This document shows positions 51,386-59,026 of a stretch of 59,026 nucleotides of DNA, piece after piece. The notes beneath the pieces are model-generated. The model did not search any database. It was not told the origin of the DNA and was given only the letters and a program-made list of their open reading frames with translations. Source of the DNA: Brevundimonas sp. AAP58 (GTDB lineage: Bacteria; Pseudomonadota; Alphaproteobacteria; Caulobacterales; Caulobacteraceae). The stretch spans positions 1-59,026 of the forward strand of contig NZ_LJHU01000074.1 in assembly GCF_001295975.1 (NCBI RefSeq), written 5' to 3'. How positions within the stretch are numbered: the first letter of the stretch is position 1; each line of letters opens with the position of its first letter. The translations under genes were made by a program, and so were the position numbers.

Positions 51386-52140
51386 GCCCTCACACCACAT
51401 CGCACGGCAAGCACGGCGACTTCGCCATCGAGGCCAAGGGCCTGGTCAAGCGCTTCAAGTCCGGCAAGAACTTCGTCGAGGTGCTCAAGCGGGTCGATTT
51501 CGATGCCCGCCATGGCGACCTGACCATGGTCATGGGCCCGTCCGGCTCGGGCAAGTCGACCCTGATCGCGGCCCTGTCCGGCCTGCTTCGGCCTGAGGAA
51601 GGCCGCGTCGACACCCTCGACGTCGACGACCTGTGGAAGCTGTCGCCCGGCAGGATCGACAAGTTCCGGCTGGACCACTGCGGCTTCATCTTCCAGGGCT
51701 TCAACCTGTTCCCGGCCCTGACGGCGCTGCAGCAGGTCGAGACCGTGCTGAAGTTTCAGGGCTTGTCCCCTGCGGCGGCCAAGAAGCGCGCGACGCTGGC
51801 GCTCGAGGAAGTCGGCCTGAAGCCCCGCCTGCATCAGCGTCCGTCGGCCCTCTCCGGCGGCGAAAAGCAGCGCGTCGCCATCGCCCGGGCCCTGGCCAAA
51901 GACCCGCAGATCCTGTTCGCCGACGAACCGACCTCGGCGCTGGACGGCGAGAACGGGCAGATCGTCATTCGGCTGCTGCGTCGCGCGGCCTCCGAGCACG
52001 GCGCCGCCGTGATCTGCGTGACCCACGACCCGCGCCTCGAAGAGTGGGCCGACCGCGTCATCAAGATCGAGGACGGCATCATCATCAGCGACGAGCGTCG
52101 CACCCCCAATCCGAACGCCACCCTGGCGTCCCATCACTGA
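51382..52140 (+). CDS. ABC transporter ATP-binding protein (LolD/DevA-like)
   Basis: A 252-residue ABC ATPase of the MacB/LolD subfamily. Walker A is GPSGSGKST (about 52-60), Q-loop FIFQGFNLFPALTA, signature LSGGEKQRVAIARAL, Walker B ILFADEPTSALD, and switch His in VTHDPRLEEWADR. Starts by ATGA overlap with the permease. Powers the adjacent exporter. Confidence 0.92.
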   Translation: MSPHTTSHGKHGDFAIEAKGLVKRFKSGKNFVEVLKRVDFDARHGDLTMVMGPSGSGKSTLIAALSGLLRPEEGRVDTLDVDDLWKLSPGRIDKFRLDHCGFIFQGFNLFPALTALQQVETVLKFQGLSPAAAKKRATLALEEVGLKPRLHQRPSALSGGEKQRVAIARALAKDPQILFADEPTSALDGENGQIVIRLLRRAASEHGAAVICVTHDPRLEEWADRVIKIEDGIIISDERRTPNPNATLASHH

Positions 52141-52163
52141 CGACCCACTAGGATTTTCAACGC

Positions 52164-53180
52164 ATGCCCGGCTTCCTGAAAAACAAATGGGTCTGGATCG
52201 GCGTCCTGCTGATCATCGTGATCGTCGCGGGCTTCCTGTTCATGCAGGGCCAGGGCGCGGCCAAGAAGGCGGCCGAGGAGAAATCCGCCGCCGAGCGCGT
52301 CGAGAGCCCCTATGCCGCCATCGCCAACGGGCGCGTCGACGTCGAGGGCGGGCTGATCCAGATCGCGGCCCGTCGGGGCGGCGTGGTGCGAGAGGTCTAT
52401 GTGCAGGAAGGCGACATCGTCACCGCCGGACAGATTCTGGCCCGTCAGGAAGACGACGAACCGCGTCTGGCGCTGCAGACGGCGCAGGCCGACCTCAATG
52501 CCGCCGAGGCCCAGCTGCGTCTGATCCAGGTCGACATCCGCACGGCCCAGCGCGAGCATGACCGGCTGCAGCAGCTGGTGGCCACCAACTTCGTCGCCGC
52601 CCAGCGGATGGACCAGGCGCGCGACGCCATCGCCACCGCCCAGGCCCGGCTGGCCTCGCAGCAGGCGGCGGTGCAGACCGCTCGCGCCCGCCGCGACCAG
52701 GCCGCCTACAACGTCGAACTGACCGTCATCCGCGCGCCCGCCGATGGCCGCATCGTGCGACGCTACGCCAACCCGGGTTCGGGGGCCTCGACGCTGAACG
52801 TGTCCAACCTGTTCGACCTGGAGCCCGACGCCCCGCGCATCGCCCGCGCCGAGATCGTCGAGAGCGACATTCCCAACGTATCGACCGGCCAGGCCGTCGA
52901 GATCACCCCCGAGGGCGACCCCTCGACCGTCTACGTCGGCTCGGTCCTGCGCCGCGCCGCCGTGTTCGGGGCCCGCAAGCTGGCCTCGGACGACCCGTCC
53001 CAGCGGTCGGACGAACGGGTCGTGGAGGTCGTCGTGACTGCCGGCGACGCGCCGCTCCTGATCGGTCAGCGCGTGCTGGTGAAGTTCATGAAGCCCGGCG
53101 AGACCGCCGGCGCCGCCCGCGAACCCAGCGTCGGCGTCCCCGCGACGCGGTCGATGCAGACGCCGGCTCCGAGGGCATAA
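52164..53180 (+). CDS. HlyD/DevB-type periplasmic membrane-fusion protein
   Basis: A 338-residue protein with one N-terminal anchor helix (WVWIGVLLIIVIVAGFLF), a lipoyl-like half (GGVVREVYVQEGDIVTAGQIL), a long coiled-coil hairpin (about 95-185; repeated Ala/Gln/Arg), the second lipoyl half (VIRAPADGRIVRRY) and a beta-barrel. It bridges the inner-membrane ABC exporter to an outer-membrane channel. It follows the ATPase by 23 nt. Confidence 0.88.
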   Translation: MPGFLKNKWVWIGVLLIIVIVAGFLFMQGQGAAKKAAEEKSAAERVESPYAAIANGRVDVEGGLIQIAARRGGVVREVYVQEGDIVTAGQILARQEDDEPRLALQTAQADLNAAEAQLRLIQVDIRTAQREHDRLQQLVATNFVAAQRMDQARDAIATAQARLASQQAAVQTARARRDQAAYNVELTVIRAPADGRIVRRYANPGSGASTLNVSNLFDLEPDAPRIARAEIVESDIPNVSTGQAVEITPEGDPSTVYVGSVLRRAAVFGARKLASDDPSQRSDERVVEVVVTAGDAPLLIGQRVLVKFMKPGETAGAAREPSVGVPATRSMQTPAPRA

Positions 53181-53276
53181 AGAGCTACGCTGCGAGGCGC
53201 ACAAATATGCGCCCAAGACCTTGCTCTGAGAGGATATCCAATCCATCTTGTGTCCGCGATTTCGGACCGCGAACCG

Positions 53277-53468
53277 ATGCCAAAGCCGGAAACCAATCGT
53301 CGCCGCGTGATTGATCGGCTGAACGCAGACGGCTGGATCAATGAGGGTGGCAAGGGTCACGACCTCTACCGGCACACCAAATCCGGGGCTGTTGTCGTCG
53401 TCCCCCGGCATCGGGATCTTTCGCCCGGTGTCGCCAGACAGATCGCGAGGACGGCCGGATGGCTTTGA
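53277..53468 (+). CDS. hicA: HicA-family mRNA interferase toxin
   Basis: A 63-residue double-stranded RNA-binding-fold toxin. The alpha-helix RRRVIDRLNADGWI, the catalytic His region KGHDLYRH and the end VPRHRDLSPGVARQIARTAGW match HicA. HicA toxins cleave mRNA and are inhibited by the adjacent HicB. I chose ATG 53277; a GTG at 53250 would lengthen it by 9 codons. Shine-Dalgarno is weak. hicB starts 25 nt after the stop. Confidence 0.85.
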   Translation: MPKPETNRRRVIDRLNADGWINEGGKGHDLYRHTKSGAVVVVPRHRDLSPGVARQIARTAGWL

Positions 53469-53493
53469 TCGCAATGAGAACGAGGTGTGTTCG

Positions 53494-53901
53494 ATGCACT
53501 ATATTGCGCTGATCGACGGCGAACCGGGAGCCTATGGCTTGGTCGTGCCTGACCTGCCGGGTTGCACCGCAATGGGCAAGACGGTGGACGAGGCGCGGGC
53601 CAATGCGGTCGAAGCCGTCCGACACTGGATCGAGGTGACACGCGCTTCGGGACGAGACGTACCCGCGCCAAGATCGATCGAGGCGCTCACCAACGATCCG
53701 GATTTCATCGAAGACCGGGAAGCCAGCCTGATTGTCACAGAGATCGTAGCCGTCGAGCGACTAGGACGACCGGTCAAGGCGAACCTGTCTCTGGACTCCG
53801 GCATTCTCGCCGCGATCGACGATACAGCCGATCGTCTGGGCATTACGCGTTCGGCGCTCGTAGAACGTATGGCTACCGAAAGGCTTCCTGACTACGCCTG
53901 A
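53494..53901 (+). CDS. hicB: HicB-family antitoxin
   Basis: A 135-residue protein with an N-terminal HicB-like partial RNase-H fold (ALIDGEPGAYGLVVPDLPGCTAMGKTVDEARANAVEAV) and a C-terminal ribbon-helix-helix (KANLSLDSGILAAIDDTADRLGITRSALVERMA, about 98-132) that should bind the hicAB promoter. GAGG lies 8 nt before the ATG. Neutralises HicA by family logic. The pair stands between the exporter and ahcY. Confidence 0.88.
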   Translation: MHYIALIDGEPGAYGLVVPDLPGCTAMGKTVDEARANAVEAVRHWIEVTRASGRDVPAPRSIEALTNDPDFIEDREASLIVTEIVAVERLGRPVKANLSLDSGILAAIDDTADRLGITRSALVERMATERLPDYA

Positions 53902-53924
53902 CGTCGGTTCACGCCACCGCGACA

Positions 53925-53942
53925 TATAAGGACATCCTTATA
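53925..53942 (+). promoter_or_regulatory. 18-bp palindrome upstream of ahcY, SahR-like operator
   Basis: TATAAGGA-CA-TCCTTATA is a perfect palindrome. It resembles, as I recall it, the TATAAAGATATCTTTATA-type motif of SahR, the ArsR-family regulator of the methionine/S-adenosylmethionine cycle in Proteobacteria, which controls ahcY. It ends 6 bp before the -35 (TTGCCC, 53949-53954) of a promoter with -10 TATAGG (53972-53977) and a 17-bp spacer. No sahR gene is in the window. Confidence 0.6.
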
Positions 53943-54016
53943 CGTTTCTTGCCCTCGCCCCGGGGGCAGGCTATAGGCGCGCCCAACCTCGACCGCCGTG
54001 CTCAAGGAGCCGCCCA

Positions 54017-55408
<1,392 letters not shown>

Positions 55409-55540
55409 AATCCTCCCCCCATCGGGGGAGGGGGACCGCGAAGCAGTGGAGGGGGCTTGCCGCGCAAGCTGAGCCTGGACCGAGCCACCTCCGTCTCCTT
55501 CGCTCCGCTTCGGAGCCACCTCTCCCAATGGGGGAGGATT
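55409..55540. repeat. Intergenic palindromic repeat, family A copy 2
   Basis: Starts AATCCTCCCCCCAT and ends ATGGGGGAGGATT, inverted ends with one extra C. The first 22 bp alone form a hairpin (CCTCCCCC/GGGGGAGG) that may terminate ahcY. Internal GACCGCGAAGCAGTGGAGGG matches family A copy 1. It fills the gap to the convergent unknown gene. Confidence 0.8.
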
Positions 55541-55544
55541 GAGA

Positions 55545-56669
55545 TCACGCCGCCAAGGCCACCACGTCAGGGCGCTCGCGCCCCGACAGGCTGATCTCGA
55601 AGTCCGCCAGAAGATCCAGCAACTCCTCGGCTGTCAGGCGCGGCTTGCCCTTCGCCGTGCGGAAGCGCCAGAAGCTGACGATGTGCTGGACCGCGCCCAG
55701 CCGCTCGCCCAGCCGGGTGAACAACAGCGGCGCGTCGCGCAGGAAGTCGCGGAACTGGGACGGGTCTCCGTTCTGGGTCATGGAGACGAAGGCCTCGTCA
55801 TAGACCCGCAGCATGTCGGCGGCGGCCTCGCAGGTCAGGATGATGCGGCGGTCCACGGCCTCACGGGCGCGCTCGATGGCGATGGACTGGTCCGGCTCGA
55901 TCCGGCCGTAGGGTCGGATGCGACGCACGCCGTCCAGAACCCCGCCGATGTCGCCGATCACCGACCGGAGCGACCATTTGTAGTAGAGAAAGCCCTTCCA
56001 GCAGAAGACACCCTCCTCGTACTCTGCGGGATCCAGCTGGAGCGTGGCACCCAGCGCGCTCATGTCCTCGCCGGGTGTAAAGGACATGATCTTGGCGGTC
56101 AGCCGCGCCACCGGGTTCTCGGCCGCCAGATCCGCGTCGGGACCCAGGCTGAGATCGACGAGCGGCCGGATCTCATCGGCCACGAAGTCGGTCATGCGCG
56201 ACAGGTCCGCCTCGGTCAGGTTGAAGTAGCAGGGGTCGGGGGCCAGGCCATTGCGCCGCAGCTGCTCGCGCAGCAGGAAGGGGTCCAGACCCGGCAGTTC
56301 GTCCATCAGCGCCAGCACCTGACGGTCGGGATGGGACGGGCCGATGCCGAACGTCTCCTCCATCGTCCGGTCGTAGCCGATCTGATCGACGAAGACGTAG
56401 CGCCCGCCGATCCGGAGGTCGTCGCGGTCGATCGGCAGGATGATCTTGGTGGCGACATGGCGGCGCACGCGGAAGCGATCGACCTCGTCGCGGCGCAGCC
56501 GGTGCTTCAGGATCAGGGCGCGGTTCAGCGCGGGGTGCCGGAACATGGGCGCGGCCTTCCAGCCGTCGGTCCCGCCGTGCTCGTCCCAGACGCGCAGCAG
56601 GTTCAGCACGCGTGCCGTGGACGCCGACGTCCTGAGGTTGGCGAGGTTGCGGACGGCGCGGTCGGTCAA
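55545..56669 (-). CDS. Conserved-looking protein of unknown function
   Basis: A 374-residue cytoplasmic-looking protein, mixed alpha/beta, with Arg-rich patches (RHRLRRDEVDRFRVRRHVATKIILPIDRDDL-like region near 55-85) and segments such as PCYFNLTEADLSRMTDFVADE (about 145) and CWKGFLYYKWSL (about 220). No signal, TM, nucleotide-binding or metal motif is evident to me, and I do not recognise a family. The start is TTG at 56669 with AGGAG 9 nt upstream. It has no same-strand neighbour in an operon. Confidence 0.7.
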   Translation of the reverse strand: MTDRAVRNLANLRTSASTARVLNLLRVWDEHGGTDGWKAAPMFRHPALNRALILKHRLRRDEVDRFRVRRHVATKIILPIDRDDLRIGGRYVFVDQIGYDRTMEETFGIGPSHPDRQVLALMDELPGLDPFLLREQLRRNGLAPDPCYFNLTEADLSRMTDFVADEIRPLVDLSLGPDADLAAENPVARLTAKIMSFTPGEDMSALGATLQLDPAEYEEGVFCWKGFLYYKWSLRSVIGDIGGVLDGVRRIRPYGRIEPDQSIAIERAREAVDRRIILTCEAAADMLRVYDEAFVSMTQNGDPSQFRDFLRDAPLLFTRLGERLGAVQHIVSFWRFRTAKGKPRLTAEELLDLLADFEISLSGRERPDVVALAA

Positions 56670-56803
56670 AACGGGAGGCTCCTGAACGCGGCCACCCTGG
56701 ACGGCAAAGGTTGAAATGGCGGGGAGGAACGCGGTTAGCCGGGCGTGAACGCCGCAGGCCGCCTCGCTGGCGCGTCTGCTCCGACCGGCCTAGATAGGCG
56801 GCC

Positions 56804-57007
56804 ATGAGCGTGTTCGACATCCTGATCCTGGCCGCCATCGCGGCAGTGGCCATCACCCTGGGCTTTGGCATCTACGCCCTCTTCCGGGGCGGAGACTATG
56901 CCCGGTCGAACTCCAACAAGCTGATGCGGCTGCGGGTCGGGTTGCAGGCCGTCGCCGTGCTGCTGCTGGTCATCGGCATGTGGTGGAAGTCCACGCAAGG
57001 GAGCTGA
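56804..57007 (+). CDS. Twin-transmembrane (HIG1-like) protein
   Basis: A 67-residue protein with two hydrophobic helices (about 5-27 and 45-62) joined by a basic loop (GGDYARSNSNKLMRLRVG), the layout of short HIG1-domain/twin-TM proteins. HIG1 proteins associate with respiratory complexes in mitochondria; the bacterial role is unknown. The cobalamin adenosyltransferase GTG follows 2 nt after its stop, a pairing I recall from other Alphaproteobacteria. Confidence 0.8.
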   Translation: MSVFDILILAAIAAVAITLGFGIYALFRGGDYARSNSNKLMRLRVGLQAVAVLLLVIGMWWKSTQGS

Positions 57008-57009
57008 GC

Positions 57010-57582
57010 GTGGTCGTCCTCAACAAGATCTATACCCGCACGGGCGACGACGGCGACACGGGCCTGGCGTCGGGCGAACGCGTGTCCAAGAGCGATCCCC
57101 GCGTGGAAGCCTATGGCACTGTCGACGAACTGAACGCCGCCATCGGCGTGGCGCGGCTGCACGCCGGCCAGAATGACCGCATCGACGCCATGCTGGGCCG
57201 CATCCAGAACGAGCTGTTCGATCTGGGCGCCGATCTGGCCACACCGCTGGACCCGCCGCCAGCATGGGAGGCGCTGCGCATGGTCGACAGCCAGGTCGAG
57301 CGGCTGGAGGCCGAGATCGACTGGATGAACGAGAGCCTGAAGCCTCTGGACAGTTTCATCCTGCCCGGCGGCTCGCCGCTGTCGGCGCATCTGCATCTGG
57401 CCCGCACCATCGCGCGGCGGGCCGAGCGCGAGGCCATCCGCCTGGTCGAGACCGGGGCCGCCGTGACGCCCGAGGCGCTGCGGTATCTGAACCGGCTGTC
57501 GGATCACCTGTTCGTCGCCGCGCGTCGCGCCAACGCCAACGGCGCCGGCGACGTGAAATGGGTGCCGGGCGGGACGCGGTGA
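57010..57582 (+). CDS. ATP:cob(I)alamin adenosyltransferase, PduO type
   Basis: A 190-residue enzyme that converts cob(I)alamin to adenosylcobalamin. The PduO/MMAB signature is complete: TRTGDDGDTGL near the N-terminus, YGTVDELNAAIG, then RLSDHLFVAAR near the C-terminus. It forms trimers in known members. GTG start, GGGAG about 7 nt upstream, 2 nt after the twin-TM gene. It complements the B12 uptake operon at 17.7-20.7 kb and would supply adenosylcobalamin for methylmalonyl-CoA mutase. Confidence 0.93.
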   Translation: MVVLNKIYTRTGDDGDTGLASGERVSKSDPRVEAYGTVDELNAAIGVARLHAGQNDRIDAMLGRIQNELFDLGADLATPLDPPPAWEALRMVDSQVERLEAEIDWMNESLKPLDSFILPGGSPLSAHLHLARTIARRAEREAIRLVETGAAVTPEALRYLNRLSDHLFVAARRANANGAGDVKWVPGGTR

Positions 57583-57655
57583 CGCTGGCGCAGCGAGCCC
57601 CCGGCGGCTAAACCGCCCGCCAATCAAGAACAGTCGCTTTCAGGGAAACGCTCGC

Positions 57656-59026
57656 ATGCGCGATATCAACCACTTCATCGATGGCGCGTCGTTCACCGGT
57701 GCCTCGGGCCGGTTCGGCGACGTGTTCAACCCCAACACCGGCGAGGTGCAGGCCCGCGTGCAGCTGGCCACCGAGGGCGAGGTCGATCGCGCCGTCCAGG
57801 CCGCCCAGGCCGCCTTCGAGGGCTGGTCCAGCACCAACCCCCAGCGCCGGGCGCGGGTGATGTTCGAGTTCAAGCGCCTGGTCGAGGCGAACATGAACGA
57901 CCTGGCCGAGATGCTGTCGTCCGAGCACGGCAAGGTCATCGCCGACGCCAAGGGCGACATCCAGCGGGGCCTGGAAGTCATCGAGTTCGCCTGCGGCATC
58001 CCCCACGCGCTCAAGGGCGAATACACGCAAGGGGCCGGCCCCGGCATCGACGTCTATTCCATGCGCCAGCCGCTGGGCGTCGTCTCTGGCATCACCCCGT
58101 TCAACTTCCCGGCCATGATCCCGATGTGGATGTTCGGCGTGGCCATCGCGGTCGGCAACACCTTCGTGCTGAAGCCGTCCGAGCGCGACCCGTCCGTGCC
58201 GGTCCGTCTGGCCGAGCTGATGATGGAGGCAGGTGCCCCTGCGGGCGTGCTGAACGTCGTGCACGGCGACAAGGCGGCGGTCGACGCCATCCTGACCCAC
58301 CCGCTGATCCACGCGGTCAGCTTCGTCGGCTCGTCCGACATCGCCCACTACGTCTACCAGATGGGGGCGGCCAACAATAAGCGCGTCCAGGCCATGGGCG
58401 GAGCCAAGAACCACGGCATCGTCCTGCCCGACGCCGACATGGACCAGGTCGTCAAGGACCTGTCCGGCGCCGCCTTCGGCTCGGCGGGCGAGCGCTGCAT
58501 GGCGCTGCCGGTCGTGGTGCCGGTCGGCCAGAAGACGGCGGACGAGCTGCGCGAACGCATGGTCGCCGAGATCGCCACGCTTCGTGTGGGCGTCTCGACC
58601 GACGCCGGGGCCCACTACGGCCCGGTCGTCACCGCCCAGCACAAGGCCCGCGTCGAGGGCTGGATCGACCAGGGCGTGAAGGACGGCGCCGAACTGGTCG
58701 TCGACGGGCGGGGCTTCTCTTTGCAGGGCCACGAGAACGGCTACTTCGTCGGCCCGTCGCTATTCGATCACGTCACCCCGGACATGGCCTCCTACAAGGA
58801 GGAGATCTTTGGCCCCGTTCTGCAGATCGTGCGGGCGAACAGCTTCGAGGAGGCGCTGGCCCTGCCCAGCAAGCACCAGTACGGCAACGGCGTGGCCATC
58901 TTCACCCAGAACGGGCGGGCGGCGCGGGACTTCGCGGCGCGGGTCAACGTCGGCATGGTGGGGATCAATGTGCCGATCCCGGTGCCGGTCGCCTATCACA
59001 CCTTCGGCGGCTGGAAGCGCTCGGCC
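57656..59026 (+). CDS. mmsA: Methylmalonate-semialdehyde dehydrogenase (acylating), 3'-truncated by window edge
   Basis: The frame is open from ATG 57656 to the last base (457 codons). The product (MRDINHFIDGASFTG...) is a CoA-acylating aldehyde dehydrogenase of the MmsA type. Seen: GVVSGITPFNFPAMIPMWM, the nucleophile Cys281 in GERCMALPV, VGSSDIAHYVYQ and EEIFGPVLQIV. MmsA turns methylmalonate semialdehyde into propionyl-CoA in valine catabolism (and malonate semialdehyde in inositol breakdown). About 40 C-terminal residues are missing. AGGGAA precedes the ATG by about 9 nt. It follows the adenosyltransferase by 73 bp. Confidence 0.93.
   Translation, partial: MRDINHFIDGASFTGASGRFGDVFNPNTGEVQARVQLATEGEVDRAVQAAQAAFEGWSSTNPQRRARVMFEFKRLVEANMNDLAEMLSSEHGKVIADAKGDIQRGLEVIEFACGIPHALKGEYTQGAGPGIDVYSMRQPLGVVSGITPFNFPAMIPMWMFGVAIAVGNTFVLKPSERDPSVPVRLAELMMEAGAPAGVLNVVHGDKAAVDAILTHPLIHAVSFVGSSDIAHYVYQMGAANNKRVQAMGGAKNHGIVLPDADMDQVVKDLSGAAFGSAGERCMALPVVVPVGQKTADELRERMVAEIATLRVGVSTDAGAHYGPVVTAQHKARVEGWIDQGVKDGAELVVDGRGFSLQGHENGYFVGPSLFDHVTPDMASYKEEIFGPVLQIVRANSFEEALALPSKHQYGNGVAIFTQNGRAARDFAARVNVGMVGINVPIPVPVAYHTFGGWKRSA

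Noticed and set aside
53902..54016. SAH or SAM riboswitch upstream of ahcY
   Set aside because: With the promoter at 53949-53977, only about 30 nt of leader remain, too short for those riboswitches, and their conserved blocks are absent.

Overview
The window looks like a chromosomal segment of a free-living, aerobic, flagellated alphaproteobacterium of the order Caulobacterales, most like Brevundimonas. This rests on very high GC with strong third-position GC, two DUF2336 proteins beside a MucR/Ros regulator, alphaproteobacterial FliI/FliJ, an S46 dipeptidyl-peptidase pair, many signal-peptide proteins, and operons held together by 4-nt ATGA/GTGA overlaps. The genus is inferred from general familiarity; no search was run. 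I see no rRNA, tRNA, CRISPR array, prophage or canonical insertion sequence. About 67 protein-coding features are listed, two of them cut by the window ends.

Layout. 1-5.1 kb: DUF2336 proteins around mucR, then a leftward three-gene unit (DUF4287/DUF5655 protein, TetR regulator, secreted PCu(A)C copper-chaperone fusion) with two matching palindromes at its promoter. 5.2-16.6 kb: membrane protein, cysK, large hybrid kinase, M48 lipoprotein protease, DUF3857/transglutaminase/TPR protein, fliI-fliJ and a small ribbon-helix-helix/coiled-coil pair. 16.6-25.6 kb: GH10 xylanase, cobalamin riboswitch with btuFCD-type ABC genes, a cNMP-domain/thioredoxin-reductase-like fusion, envelope proteins, and a decayed copy of the 3' end of the reductase gene. 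25.7-29.9 kb: a kinase-regulator-kinase-regulator operon with ATGA overlaps at every junction. 29.9-35.5 kb: HNH nuclease, TRIC-type channel, AlkA-like glycosylase, two JmjC/cupin hydroxylases and gluQ. 35.6-38.2 kb: a patch of visibly lower GC with an S41 protease and a membrane-protein/winged-helix pair behind an elaborate palindromic operator. 38.2-45.1 kb: L,D-transpeptidase, Sel1 protein, DMT exporter, cspA, extensin-like protein, serine hydrolase and ppk2. 45.1-50 kb: two S46 dipeptidyl peptidases separated by a GIY-YIG gene that lies between 38-bp near-perfect inverted repeats. 50.2-53.9 kb: DevCAB-like exporter and hicAB. 54-59 kb: ahcY, an unknown gene, a twin-TM protein with a PduO cobalamin adenosyltransferase, and mmsA running off the end.

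How the genes connect. A B12 theme recurs: riboswitch-controlled uptake (17.7-20.7 kb), conversion to adenosylcobalamin (57 kb), and MmsA, whose propionyl-CoA product commonly feeds a B12-dependent mutase. The envelope and protein-scavenging theme is carried by the S46, S41 and M48 proteases, the L,D-transpeptidase, the OmpA-like protein and the extensin-like protein. The most unusual structures are the GIY-YIG cassette at 47349-47837, the TetR/PCu(A)C unit, the membrane-protein/winged-helix unit, and several palindromic elements, one of which supplies the ribosome binding site of the gene it precedes.
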